Shown one piece after another: positions 50,318 to 61,520 of a stretch of DNA of 64,000 nucleotides. Source of the stretch: Solea solea (taxonomy: Eukaryota > Chordata > Actinopteri > Pleuronectiformes > Soleidae); assembly GCF_958295425.1 (NCBI RefSeq), contig NC_081153.1, positions 6,483,028 to 6,547,027 on the forward strand, read 5' to 3'. The position numbers and the translations under genes were made by a program. The notes under the pieces were generated by a model. That model had not been told where the DNA came from, searched no databases, and saw only the letters and a list, made by a program, of their open reading frames with translations. Each line of letters begins with the position of its first letter. Position 1 is the stretch's first letter.

Positions 50318-50620
50318 TAAAGGTCCAGTGTGTAACGTGTAGGGGCAATTACTGTCGGAAGGTATGTACTGTATGTCTGAATAAGTGTTTAATCACTTCA
50401 ACATGGAAATTGTTTGGTTTTTATTATGTATTTCAAGCAACAGCCTGTCTTTACAGAGGCTCCCAATATAGCAGAATATTAGAATACTTACAGCAGCTTT
50501 AACAGTTAAACTAAGCTACTAAGTCTGTTTACGACGCAAACATCGTTTCTGGTCTGGAGTAAAGTACAATCTGTCAGTGTCACCACTAGGTGTCACTAAT
50601 TCTGATGCACTGGCCCTTTA
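50318..50620. mobile_element. MITE with TAAAGGTCCAGTG terminal inverted repeats
   Basis: The left end taaaggtccagtg (50318-50330) and right end cactggcccttta (50608-50620) are 13-bp inverted repeats with one mismatch. No target duplication is visible. Copies of the left end recur at 56163, 57986 and about 40938. No ORF was found. Confidence 0.7.
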
Positions 50621-50718
50621 CAGCAGCTGAAATCATTGTCAATCAAAGCAACCAAAAGATATGTTGTATTAACTATTGATTACATGATTATATCTATGTG
50701 ATTCCCAGCTAACAATGT

Positions 50719-51052
50719 CTGGTTCCCATAACATTCTGGGAATGTTACCTTTTGGTTGCGGCAACGTTCCCTGAAGCTTCTTCTGTGGTTGATATGGAAG
50801 ATGTTAGTTTTTGGTTGCACATTTGGTTCCCGGAGCATTACTTTGTCACAACCTTCATATAACCTTTAGAGAACGTTCTCTAATGGTTCCCAGAACGTTT
50901 CCAGAACGTTACTTTGTCACAACTTTCATATAACCTTTAGAGAACGTTTTCTTACGGTTCCCAAAACGTTCCCAGAGTGTTACTTTGTCACAACCTTCAT
51001 ACAACCTTTAGAGAACATTCTCTAAATGTTCCCAGAACGTTCCTTTGACCAC
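50719..51052. repeat. 71-bp minisatellite rich in AGAACGTTCT palindromes
   Basis: The phrase ttactttgtcacaac recurs at 50838, 50909 and 50980, exactly 71 bases apart. Each unit holds a ggttcccagaacgtttccag block and a caacctttagagaacgttctc block. The left part (50719-50837) is a decayed lead-in with the same gttcc words. AGAGAACGTTCTCT at 50868-50881 and AGAGAACATTCTCT at 51010-51023 are the clearest palindromes. Confidence 0.95.
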
Positions 51053-51091
51053 TTTTGTAATATGTGACAGTATAGAATAATGGCAGCTCCT

Positions 51092-51190
51092 GGACAAGTG
51101 GAAAGGGAACTAACCCGGAGGGATTGATGGTTTGAGTCCCCACCAGGTCAAAGGGCTGGGGTACCCCTGAGCAAGGTACCCAAGGCTTCT
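51092..51190 (+). repeat. tRNA-related SINE fragment
   Basis: It contains gatggtttgagtccccacca, a B-box-like sequence, then gggctggggtacccctgagc and aaggtacccaag, a layout seen in fish SINEs. The ends are not defined. Confidence 0.5.
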
Positions 51191-51239
51191 AGTAGAAGGA
51201 ATCTCCCTACAGAGATTCATAAAAGTACAAAAAATCATA

Positions 51240-51376
51240 ATAATATCACTCTCCACGATACCAATAACATCACGATACAGCGATTCTGTACTTTAGTGCG
51301 CCTTCATTTATTAATTAAAATATCGACATTTACCCTGGTGGATCGTTCGCACCATATCGATATTTTTGACCCACCC
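51240..51376 (-). repeat. Fragment of the GGGGTGGGTCAA-ended transposon family
   Basis: The fragment contains cgataccaataacatcacga, then catatcgatatttttgacc, and ends cacccctg. It is the inverse of the terminal sequence at 61523. Cytosine/ATCG-rich repeats of this type are common in fish. Confidence 0.55.
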
Positions 51377-54119
51377 CTGCGCTACTCTGTGGTGATTCCT
51401 TGAAAACTGTCTAACTGAATAATTATGAAAACTGTCTAACTGAAGAACAAAAAGTTTCCACAAACAACAAAAAAAAGTTAAGTGCGGGAAAAACAATGTG
51501 CAACAGTTTCCAAAGCATTGTCTGACTTCATGGTGAGTTACTACAAAGTCTCATTGCTCTCCAGAGTAAAACTCTGCAGTAAAAGATCCTGAAATTCAAC
51601 ATAATTGAAGCAATAAAACATTTTCTAAAAGCCTCTTTTCTTTAGTTAACAATACCCCAGCAGTAATTAAGCGGAGGTGAGACACACGAGACAAGGTGAA
51701 GTGGCATCAGTGTGCTAATTATACTTAATGATTTAATTTATGAATACCTCGCAACATTTCATCACTTTTTAAATCAAAGTTAGAACTGAACAGTGGACAA
51801 AACACGAGCACAGATTATAACCCGGGGCTTCCTCTCATCTAGTCCTCACTTTAATTTATTTACTTATGCGGCCTCGAGTCATATGAAGACTGAGGACGGA
51901 GCCTCGTATGCAGAAAAACAACACTTCTCTGCTGCTCAAAATGATCGATTTGTAACCGTTTTCGTGTTTTGTTTGAAAGCTGCTGCGGATTAAAGCTGAC
52001 GTAAGTGACACAACGTCGATGATGTCGTCTGTGACAGCAGGAGAAAACAAAACTCACAGCTGGGATTCACTGTTGTCTGCGAGCATGTGACTTGGATGTT
52101 AAACGTGCGGCACCTCATCGTCGTATTCCTCGCGCGTTGGCCGTGTGTGTGTGTGTGTGTGTGTGTGTCTACACAGACACGCTCCACACTAACAGGCAAA
52201 TGTCACCAGCGTCCAGATGTCAGTGGGATGATTCATGTCTGTGGTGCGTCGTCGGGAGGCGTGAGTGGACGCTCGTTTCCTTTTGTCGATGCACAGTCAA
52301 CAAATAATTGGAGGGGATTGGATTTCAGACGGAAAGGGTCGTCGCCGCGGCGCTGACGCCACTTTCACGCCGTTCTGGGTGAAATATTTTTCAGGAAAAT
52401 GACCTGCAAATTTTACAGCAAAGACACTCGATCCTTGTTATTCTGTAACGACGTGAGAGAGTGTGCAATTTTTGTTCAAGTTCAGGAAATAACTGAGGAT
52501 CAAGAGGTAAACAAAATTCATGTTTTACTCTTCAGGAAACGACACTCATTTAAGCTTTTGGGAAACTTTTTTACTTTTAATTCAAGGATTAAACAGCTTG
52601 ACAGTTGGTAGTGTTTAAAATCCATTTCTGGGTTGCACAAAGTCATTTCTTTTTTATAAATACTGACAAAATTCGACCAGAGTGCCGTGACAAGCAAAAG
52701 CATCATATTCATTTACTTCCAAAATACTCCCGTATTTGATCAGAGGCAAAACCAGCAGCTCTTTGTGATGTCGACGCTCTTAAATGACAAAAAGGACGAA
52801 GCACAGTCTTAAAAAAACAAGCTGCTGTTTCACAGCGGAGACACTTTGTCCTCAGTTAGCTGACAACTAACAACTAAACAACAGATATTATAAAGGATAT
52901 TATTTTGGTGGTGATCTGGAAATGAAGTGGTTCCTCTGCACTGTGTTTTCATTTAACACCCATCATGTTCATTTATTTGTCTAATCAAAAGCGTAATCAA
53001 CAGCTGTTTTTTAATCTCTTCTTAAGCGGCGGACATTTTAGGTTTGAGTGAAGAACCGGGCCGTGTTTGGGGATTCGTTTGCTGTTCTTTTAATTCTCTT
53101 CACGGTTCCTTTTCTATTATTTTCCTGCAAAAACATACACCGTTACGAGAACATTTACAACACCCAAAGTTAAGACGTTATTTGAACACTTTAATTCAAC
53201 GCATCAACTTTAGTTTGAATGAACCTGAATTACTCCAAGGTCCGACGGTTCTCTGTTACAAATGACATGTGAGGTACACTAAAGAGGAAACTGCTTTATT
53301 TTCAGCCGTGCACTTACGGTACGTTTCTGCGACTACGTTTCAACGACTACATCGGTGTCTGAGTTATTAGTCGTTGTGTCGGCGGATACATTTGCCTTAT
53401 AATTAAAGGTGTAAAACATAGGCGAAATCATTTTTTTTTTTTTGGTATTACCCCAGATGAATCCTTTAATATTCATGTCAGGAGCCGGGTCAGCTCTAAG
53501 AAGACCTCCATTTATGTTTTTGCAAAAGCACACTTTATATATTCAGCTGCAACCTGTAAGTTCGCCAATAAATGTTGTTATTTATTTATTGTTATAACGT
53601 GTTATTTATGCGGTTTCCTCCAAATTACTACAGCAATACAGTGATACAGAAAAAAGAAAATCCACCCGTATGATCACATTCGTTATCGGCGCAGGATTAG
53701 TTCAGATGTTTGACCTTAAGAAAAAAAAAACCTCACCCACAAGTGGAGAGTAAAGTGTATGAAGTGCAGGAAGAGAAAGCGTCTCCATTCTCCTCCACTC
53801 GTCTCGTCCCTCTCAGACACTCGGCTGAGTCTCCGCTGAGCTTTTAGTCGTATTCTGAGGAAATGAATCATTTGCGATGGGATCTCATGCTCTCTGCTCC
53901 CTCAGTGCTTTATCACTTCTTCTGGTGGCTATGTTCAAACAGCCCCACTCTCCTCCGTTCTCCTCCTTTTATTGTCTAAATTTCCACTTTATTTCCTCCT
54001 CCTCCTCCTCCTCCTCCTCCTGCTGCCGCTGCTCTGCCGCCTTTAGTTTTTTCTGACCGAGTATTTTTACTTTGTATAAATCTTCACCCCGGTCTATGCA
54101 GTAGAACAGTATTTCTGAT

Positions 54120-54175
54120 TTCCCTCCATGTACCACCAGAGGAAGCTTGCGTACCACTGGTATGCAACTTAAAGA
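54120..54175 (-). repeat. Fragment of the 57713-57949 MITE family
   Basis: The sequence catgtaccaccagaggaagc, then ttgcgtaccactggtatgca, is the reverse complement of 57728-57772 with few mismatches, so it is a decayed partial copy on the other strand. Confidence 0.7.
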
Positions 54176-54639
54176 TTAAAATGTGTCGTTATGATGATGT
54201 TGAAACTGATTGCACAATGTCATGGTGATAGCAAGACAAAAGAACTGAGAACCTGTCTTCCATTTTCCACAAAAGAGCAAAAGCCTGTTACATTCAGAAA
54301 AGAATGAACGAGGTCAGGTTTGCTGTTTTCTTCAATTAACAAAAATACATTGTCTTAAAAAAAAGCTTTAGCTTTGTTTTTCTTAAAACCATCCTGTTTT
54401 TTTCTATGCATATATTCACAAATAAAGTGAGTTACTCTAAGTGTCTCAAACCCCAAAAACAAAGTACGACCGGATTAAACCGAATAAGTTGGACATGTTT
54501 GTTTCTATAAACCACGATAAGTATTATCTTGTTAATTAAGAAAAACAGAGACAAGGTTATTGTTTGGGTGAGTGTGATACATTTATACAAAAGAGATGTC
54601 ACTCGCTGCTATAAATCACCACAGAGGTTTTCTTTTTTC

Positions 54640-54676
<37 letters not shown>

Positions 54677-55079
54677 TTCTGTTGAAGCCGTCTGCCATGT
54701 TTGGTTTGCTCATGAACACTGGGAGTTGAGAGTTGACGCTTTTAATTAAAGGGGATTAAACTGTGAGTTTGGGCCTAAGTCGAGGTGAAAATAAAGGATA
54801 AAGGATAGGGTGAAGGACAATGCGATGCGCCGTGAACTCTCGCTTCAGAGCTGCTTATGTTGTTGATTCAGGAGTTGTTGTTGTTGCTGTTGTTGTTGTT
54901 GTTTTTGGAGGAAAAAAACAACAACAGTGGTTTGCCTTCATGTGTTTGACATGTTTGACTTACAGTGAGGAGGCTTTAAGTGCTCTGACAGGCCGTCGTC
55001 TCCCTGAGGGCAGACACTGTGGTTCACTGACCGGGCGCATGTGCAGTCACATTACAATGAGATGGTCTGATTCAAACAC

Positions 55080-55740
55080 ACACACACACACACACACACA
55101 TGCTGGTTTTGCATCATTTGTGTGGACACTCATAGACATAATCTATTCCCCTTAGCCCCTTCCCTTAACCTTAACCATCACAACTGAACGCCTAACCCTT
55201 AAACCCTTAAAACGAGGTCTTAATCCTCAAAAAGCCTTTTAAAGTTTTGTGGACCAGCCAAATGTCCTCATTAGGTCGAAATGTCCTCACAAAGATAGGT
55301 TTGCTGGACAATTGGTCCAGAGAGCCTACGTAAGACATATACACACACACACACACTGGTTTTTCATCTCTGTGTGGACACTCATAGCCCCTTCCCCTAA
55401 CCTTAACCATCACAATTGAACGCCTAACCCTTAACTGAACCTTAAAACCAGGTCTTAATCCTCAAAAAGCCTGTTGAAGTTGTGTGGACCAGCCAAATGT
55501 CCTAACAAAGATAAGTTTGCTCGACAATTGTCCTATGTACACGCACACTGGTTTTGCATTCATAACTCACCAAAATTCAAATCCAGTTCCTCAGAAATGA
55601 GGTTTCGGCCTCTTGAGGACCAGATTTGGGTCTCCATGAAGACTACTGGTCCTGACAAGGTCAGTGTTTATGCCAGGAAAAAGGTCCTGAAGAGGTAGCC
55701 CATACAAGCACACACGTGTATACACACACACACACACTCT
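55080..55740 (-). repeat. GTTAGGG-type repeat, duplicated inverted modules
   Basis: Two near-identical inverted modules sit at 55080-55330 and 55340-55560. Both carry ccttaaccatcacaa-tgaa, then cctaacccttaa and cctcaaaaagcc, and each follows a (CA)n. A third module lies at 55560-55740 (atcctcagaaatgaggtttc, cgaggaccagatttgggtct). This is the densest cluster in the window. Confidence 0.7.
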
Positions 55741-56162
55741 TTGTCAGGCTGTACTGATTTGCCGGCTAAATCCCAGCCAGCCCGCTCACCTCCGCGCTGT
55801 GACATGTAACATATTGTCCTAATCAACCCCCTCACACAGTAAGAGGCTTGCTGCACTGGAACCACCCGGGGCTAGCTAGCGGTTAGCGAGTGCTTATCCT
55901 CGTCTCTTGTGGCGCGAGAGTGTGTGAGGCTCGAATTTTTATCTCTCCAGGCGAAGAGGCTGCTGAGAGGGCAGCGAGCGAGGAGGAGGAGGAGGAGGGA
56001 GGAGGGAGGAGAAGATGTTGATTCAGAGGCATGAACAATCGAGGACTCGTTAGGAAAGAAAAGTCATCCTGGGCCTCATATGATTTTATGTACAGGCTGC
56101 CAGACAGATTGAGTTCAACGCCTTGAGGAATGATTACGAGTCGTGTGGTGTGTGAGGGCTTC

Positions 56163-56470
56163 GTTAAAGGTGCAGTGTGTAAGAGTTAGTGCCATCTCAT
56201 GGCGAGATGGCAGATTACAACAAATACAGGACTTTCCCAAGTGCACACCTGAATAGATGCACATCACATCTTACTCTTCTGTCATCTTCTTCTTCTTCTT
56301 CTTCGTCTTGATCCATCTGGTTTATGGGGGCGGAGCCACTCATGGCGGCATGGTGGCGCAAGTTGGCGGCCTCCCTAAAGCAAGGTCGTGGTTGTGTGTG
56401 GGCAACAAAAACCGAATAACCTTTATTTTACAGTGATGATACACAGACGTTCATTATCTGCCAATAAACT
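56163..56470 (+). repeat. Copy of the TAAAGGTCCAGTG MITE family
   Basis: It starts ttaaaggtgcagtgtgtaag, then agttagtgccatctcatgg, the common fish repeat that opens with a cardinal 'aaggtccagtgtgtaa' motif. A TTC trinucleotide run is embedded near 56285. The right boundary is uncertain. Confidence 0.55.
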
Positions 56471-56869
56471 TCTGATTCTCATACGCTTGACCTTGAAAGC
56501 TGCAATTTCCTTCTTCTTTCCTTACTTTTTTAATAAAGTACCAGTGCTGTCTGTCAGCTGAGACTCTTCCTGAGGCTCGTTATCAGAGGCTCAGGATTCA
56601 GATTGTTTGTCTTCCTCCGTAATGAGCTCGTCTCTTGTTTCTCGCTCAGTTTCTGTTGTGTTTTTTTTTTTTAACCTTGTTCAGAAATAAATCAAAATTG
56701 AAGACGACGAGGTTTGATCAGAAGTCATTTAAATAACTCCAGATTCATTATGAAATACTTCTGATGTTCCATATTTGCCAGATCATTCTCCTTGTTTTTT
56801 TCAGCTCAAACAAACTAAATATGTTTTGTTTTTTGTGTTTTTTGTTGTTGACGGTTGCATAATCCTTTC

Positions 56870-56912
56870 TCACCTCCTTTTTTCCTTTTTTTCCTTTTTC
56901 GTCTTCCCACAG
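56870..56912 (+). promoter_or_regulatory. Splice acceptor and polypyrimidine tract of the first visible nectin exon
   Basis: A run of about 40 bases is almost wholly C and T and ends in cccacag. It is one of the strongest 3' splice signals in the window and fixes the exon start at 56913 in phase 1. Confidence 0.85.
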
Positions 56913-57025
56913 GTATCGGGGCCCAGAAAGTACGAGTGGAGGAGGAGCTGGAGGCGTATCCCACAGAGTCAGTCGACCTACGCTGCCAATTCATCGACGG
57001 GGGAGGCCGAACCAAACTCACACAG
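56913..57025 (+). CDS. Nectin-family gene, exon encoding first half of V-set Ig domain
   Basis: This internal exon is 113 nt: two bases completing a split codon plus 37 codons. It follows a long pyrimidine tract ending in cccacag (acceptor AG at 56911-56912) and ends CAG before gttggc, a weak but usable donor. The peptide starts IGAQKVRVEEELEAYP and contains the first Ig cysteine in the strand-B motif VDLRCQF (residue 24 of the visible segment), then ends KLTQ. Nectins are type I membrane adhesion proteins of adherens junctions; their first V-type domain makes the trans-interaction between cells. The acceptor is phase 1, as is usual after a signal-peptide exon, and the donor is phase 0, matching the exon at 60115. 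LTQ at the end corresponds to the (V/I)(S/T)Q motif of the PVR/nectin family. The signal-peptide exon was not found upstream. Family assignment is firm once both exons are joined; paralogue assignment is not. Confidence 0.88.
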
Positions 57026-57712
57026 GTTGGCTGATGAAAGACAATATTACTTTTTTTTCCAGTAGCCTTGAGGGCATAATAGCTCGGGATGTAAAATTGA
57101 CAATGGGTGGGTTTCCTGTTGTGTTTATGGGCATTTTTCAATTTGTCTGAAAAAAGCGAAACAAAAAGGAAAAAAAAAGCTTCCACATTTCACTGCACGG
57201 GAGAAATGTTGGAAACAACACCTGAGAGGGCGGACGTGTGAAATGAAGCTACAACACTCCTCATTGCTGATATTGTGAATAATGAATTGTTAAACAAGTC
57301 GAGTCTAGTGAGAAGTTATGGTGGCTAATGGTTTGATGGGGAGAATTGGGAGAATACAGTGAGGTCACGAAGGTCAATGTCCCCTGGAGTTTTGTGCAGA
57401 GCAAAAAAAAAAGGGAAAAATTTGACCTCGTTAAAGGGGTAACAGACAGTATTTGTGTCTGTCTGTCTGTCTGTGGCTCGGAGCTCCTGCTGCGTCGTGA
57501 CATAATGAACACATCATGTGAATGTTGTTGTCTTCACTGTGTCAGATATGGTAAAAAGTGTCTTTGTGTGAAAAACTTGTCTCGTTATCCATGCCATGAC
57601 ACCGTGCTATCGGTTTTAACGTCACAATGACACGTTGGAGCCAAAAGTTTAAGCTTTAAATGGATCGTCGCGGCACTGTAGGCTCAGAGACTCGGACAGT
57701 TTAGTGTAATGC

Positions 57713-57949
57713 CATGGTTCTCAAACTGTGGTGCGTGTACCACCAGTGGTACGTGAGCTTCCTCTGGTGGTACTTGGAGGAAAATGAGGAAATTTGATTG
57801 GGAATAGATAAATATGCCTCCTGAGAAATCGCTAAATTTGCGCGGCTTTTTTACAACACTGTATTTTAACGTTGGTGGTAATCGTGTTACTTCAAGAGAT
57901 CAATATTTGTCTCAGGTGATGCTTGGTTTAAAAAGTTCGAGAACCACTG
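57713..57949 (+). mobile_element. Short hAT-type MITE
   Basis: The left end catggttctcaaac and right end agttcgagaaccactg are imperfect inverted repeats of the CAGTGGTTCTCAAACT type. The interior holds gtaccaccagtggtacgtga, then cctctggtggtacttggagg. The 8 bases on each side do not match, so the target duplication has decayed or one end is misplaced. Confidence 0.7.
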
Positions 57950-57985
57950 GTCTCATTAAATTCTAAACTGGCTCTTTCTCACTTA

Positions 57986-58230
57986 AAGGTCCATTGTGTA
58001 AGAATGAATGACATCTAATGGTGATTTAATAGAGATGATTTTGAGATGATCAGAGAACTACGGTGGCCATTGCACCATAAAAGATACCGTCCTTCTTTTC
58101 AGGCTGCAACACGGTTGTTGCTAAAAGGCAATTTCTTCTTCTAAGGCTAGAGAAACCTAAGCAATTATACACTTTTTACACAATTATAGATTTTAAATTG
58201 TGCCAATTAGCCGTCCCAACTGTGACCTTT
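57986..58230 (+). repeat. Copy of the TAAAGGTCCAGTG MITE family in the V-domain intron
   Basis: It starts ttaaaggtccattgtgtaag, then aatgaatgacatctaatgg, matching 56163 in layout. It runs to about 58230 (cgtcccaactgtgacctt). Confidence 0.55.
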
Positions 58231-60114
58231 AATGTGAGCACAAGTCGTTGTGTTTCCATTCACCTGTTGCTATGTGCACTTTGTTTGTGAGCAGAAAAAC
58301 CTGGGATTTCAAAAACAAACCACCCCAGACTGTTGTTGTTCTATCAATCAAAGTAATGTTGTGTGAACCATCTCATACTTTAAGCCAAGTATCACAGTGA
58401 CAATTCTCTTCAAAGTTCAGCTTTCTTTGTTTGTAGATGTTTTCTTCCCCTCCGTCATTATCAGTTCTTCTTTTCTCACACATAATATTTCTATTTTTTC
58501 ACAAAACACAAAACATGACTCTTATTTAAAGTCAATTTATCTTATCAGAGCCCTGATGGCAACGTATCTGAAACCACCTCCACTGCTGTGATGAACGATC
58601 ATCCTCCAACTAAACTAAAGTTAAAAAAAAACAAAACGCGAGGAGCTGATTGCTGGTTTAATTTGATCCTGGTGAGATTTGTCCCTCTCTGAGTTGTGGA
58701 TGAAATCAATAGGCAATTTGTTCGCATAAAAAAAGAAAACTGAAATTGCAGACAGGCTAAATTGTCCTCCAATATTTTCCCTCCAATTTCCAGCAAGCGG
58801 GGGAGTCTGATCCTCTCGTTTGTGCTGACATCTCAGTTCGTCCTCTCTGCAACTTTCAACCCATTCACTGTTTGTTTGTTGTTTTTTTTTTACTCCAGAT
58901 GTCACGAATGTGATAGATGTTTATTAAATATCTGACGATGATCTGCGTTCTCTTTCCTTTTCCGTGACTCTGAAAACTGGAAAGAAACAAAAAAAAGAAA
59001 AGAAATCTATTTGCTGTAACATCACAGTGTTGTCCCTCGAGGTGCACTCTCATAAAAATATATCAATATCTTTCACATTAAAAAGAAAAGCTCCTGTGAA
59101 ATAGCAAGGGGATCCTTGAAAGAGTGTTTACAAGCCTGAGATATCTTTCATTTCGTTTAAATTCCGTCCTCTAATGGATTCCTGGCTCCATATTCAGACA
59201 CCTTTTGATTGAGTTTGACATTTTCACCTCAAAGTGAAGTTACCACAGGCATACACATCCTGATTCAGATCCTTCTGGCTGCTTCATGTGTCTCCTTCAT
59301 TAGAAGATCACCCATAAATGAGCTGCTGACAGAATGTGGTAGAGTGCGGACACCTGACCCAGGCCCGTCGGGACCTGATGGGACCCGATGGGACCTGATG
59401 GGTTGGGCTGGGTTGGGCTGGGTTTGGAAAAACAGCTAGAAATGGCACAGGGGGTGATTTTAAGGTCTTTTAGTGAAACATAGCGTGGAACACATTGAAT
59501 TTAAATGCTGTTATTGAAGACACGATAGAAACATTTAGAAAATAGAGTTGTAACATGTAAAAATAAGTAATGAAATTCTCTAATGAACTCAAATTAAGCA
59601 ACAGTAGTTGAATTATAAGTGCTCGTAGTTGCTTACAATAACTTTTATCATTTGCTGTAACCAGAAATAAAAGAGTATCTGGTCGTATCTGGTCAATTTC
59701 CTCTCAGGTTCTGTCCCAAGGTGCACTTTGTTATCTGGATGATATCATTTTACGTTACAGCACAGTAACAGCATGGTTATAGTATGTAATATATATATCA
59801 TTTTCTATTATGGAGGACATTTTACCGCAATCTCATTTCTAATGTAATTTGGTAATGGGTCGTAACAAGGACAGTCATTTCCAAACTTAAGTCAAAGTAA
59901 TAGCTTATTAATGAGAATTACTGCAGGCTACAACCTTCACATGAAAACATTTGGCAATCTAAATTGGTTATTGCCATATAATAATGTTGAAATTAATTCT
60001 CCCTCATGTCCCACACACTCACCAAGCTGTAACTTGGTAATTACGAGAGACATATGGAATGAGAACTGCACTTGCACCTCAGACTTTCTGTAACTCCTGC
60101 TTTTTTCCCCCCAG

Positions 60115-60358
60115 GTGTCTTGGATATGGGAACCTTCTGATGGCATCCGGGACAACATTGCCGTGTACCACCCACACTACGGGCAGAGTTTCCCCAACTC
60201 GGCTTTCAAAGACCGAGTTGTCTTCCTGCACAACAGCCTGGAGAATCCGTCCATCCGGATTTCTAACCTGAAAATGTCCGACGCCGGCCGCTACACCTGC
60301 GAGTACGCCACCTATCCGTCCGGGAACGAGCAAGGCACGACCACCCTCGTCATGCTCG
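60115..60358 (+). CDS. Nectin-family gene (nectin-2-like most likely), exon encoding second half of V-set Ig domain
   Basis: This exon is 244 nt: 81 codons plus one base, phase 0 in and phase 1 out. The acceptor follows a strong C/T tract (ctgcttttttccccccag) and the donor is the near-consensus G|gtgagt at 60359. The peptide opens VSWIW, giving the core Ig tryptophan (residue 40 of the joined segment), and carries the DAGRYTCEYATYPSGN block with the second Ig cysteine (residue 99). Two hallmarks of the PVR/nectin/TIGIT family are visible: AX6G (A-VYHPHY-G) and T(F/Y)P (TYP), the lock and key of the V-domain dimer interface. Joined to the 56913 exon it makes one complete V domain of about 118 residues, normal for the family. 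From remembered family sequences, NPSIRIS and CEYATYPSGNEQG look closest to fish nectin-2; nectin-1 or nectin-3 are less likely. The next exon should encode a C-type Ig domain and was not found before 64000. Confidence 0.95.
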
Positions 60359-61520
60359 GTGAGTACAGAGCTGTTGTGCTCCCACGTACTGTTACATAAT
60401 CCTGACGGACTGCTGCGGGTTTCAAATGTAGCCGGGAACTTTTCCATATTACCTCACCAATCAGTCAGCTGCGTTTTTCCAGTGTTCAGCAAAGCACAGC
60501 GAGGCCCAAACAAGACTCTCGGAAGCTGTTGTACTGCATCAGCCTTGACAAGTGTCTCCCTGGCCATCTGCTTATCACGGCTTTCTATAAAAGAGATTCC
60601 CATCGGACTCGGCGTCTAAGAAGAAGAAGAAGTAATTTAAAACACTTGAAGAGAGCTCTCAGGGTGTGTCCTGTTAGATGCTGAATGGAAAACAAGGCAG
60701 ACGGGGGAATTGAGGGTTTCGCATTCATGTTAAGTATCAGCCTTTTAGATGTGCTATTCATTTCAATGTGTTGATCCGATGTAATCAGCAGGCAGCCGGC
60801 AATTTAAGATAAACTGAAAGTTGTTATTCCAGCCCCTTTTCTTCTGATGGGTTCAGCCAACATGTTTTTGAGCTTGTTTTGCCCTTTGCCAAATTTAAAC
60901 ATGGGCAACACGGCACCCAATCAGCAGGTAATTATGGATGGAGATGGAACTGTTATCCAGGTCCACATCGGCACAAAGTGCTCTTGTTTACAGCACAAAT
61001 TAGTCTCACCTGAGTTGCTGCTGTTAATGTACAATTGTGTTAATTTGGCTGTCTAGTCAATTAAGTAAAGTCCCTTCTGCGCTGGTCCAGAATTCCACCA
61101 ATACCTGCTAACATGTGGGTTCTGTCTGCATTCAGCCTCTGCTATAGACGGGGGCTTTTATCGGCGCCGGCTCTGATCAGCAGTCACAATCTCACTTGTC
61201 ACTTATTTCCGTTGGCAAACAACAATGGCGCACCGGTGAGAAAGGAGAATAGTTTTTTTTGGACTGATAATGAAGTTGAGGTATTCAACGTCACACTGGA
61301 ATACGAAGTTAACACAAAGGTCCAGCTTCTCCGAGTGCACCGACATCCTCTGGCGCTGTGTTCTACACTGGCGGCTGTTTGTTTTCCTTTCTCTCTTAAG
61401 CTCTAAAATGCCGCAGTGTTGTGGGTGAAAGGTGAAGCTGGAGCAGAATCGATTTATTTTCTAAACAAAAACATTAGTGGTGTGGATGTAGCATCAGCCA
61501 CTTCTTTTTTGTCATTCCAT

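Larger units (their letters stand above)
46364..56869. other. Non-coding stretch ahead of the nectin exons
   Basis: Contains the 47768 and 47915 repeats, the 50318 MITE, the 71-bp minisatellite, a hAT fragment at 54120 and the 55080 repeat cluster. The 48800-49060 and 49960-50020 segments are repeat-poor and TAAT-rich. No signal-peptide exon for the nectin was found. Confidence 0.55.
57026..60114 (+). other. Nectin intron splitting the V domain (phase 0), with a hAT-type MITE and other repeats
   Basis: This 3089-bp intron begins gttggc and ends cccccag. It lies between LTQ and VSW inside the V-set domain. It holds a hAT-type MITE (57713-57949), a copy of the TAAAGGTCCAGTG family (57986-58180), several poly-A and poly-T runs, and a short GGGACCTGATGG / GGTTGGGCTG tandem patch at about 59370-59425. 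The last 230 bases before the acceptor are AT-rich, repeat-poor and TAAT-rich. No further coding exon is apparent. Confidence 0.85.
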
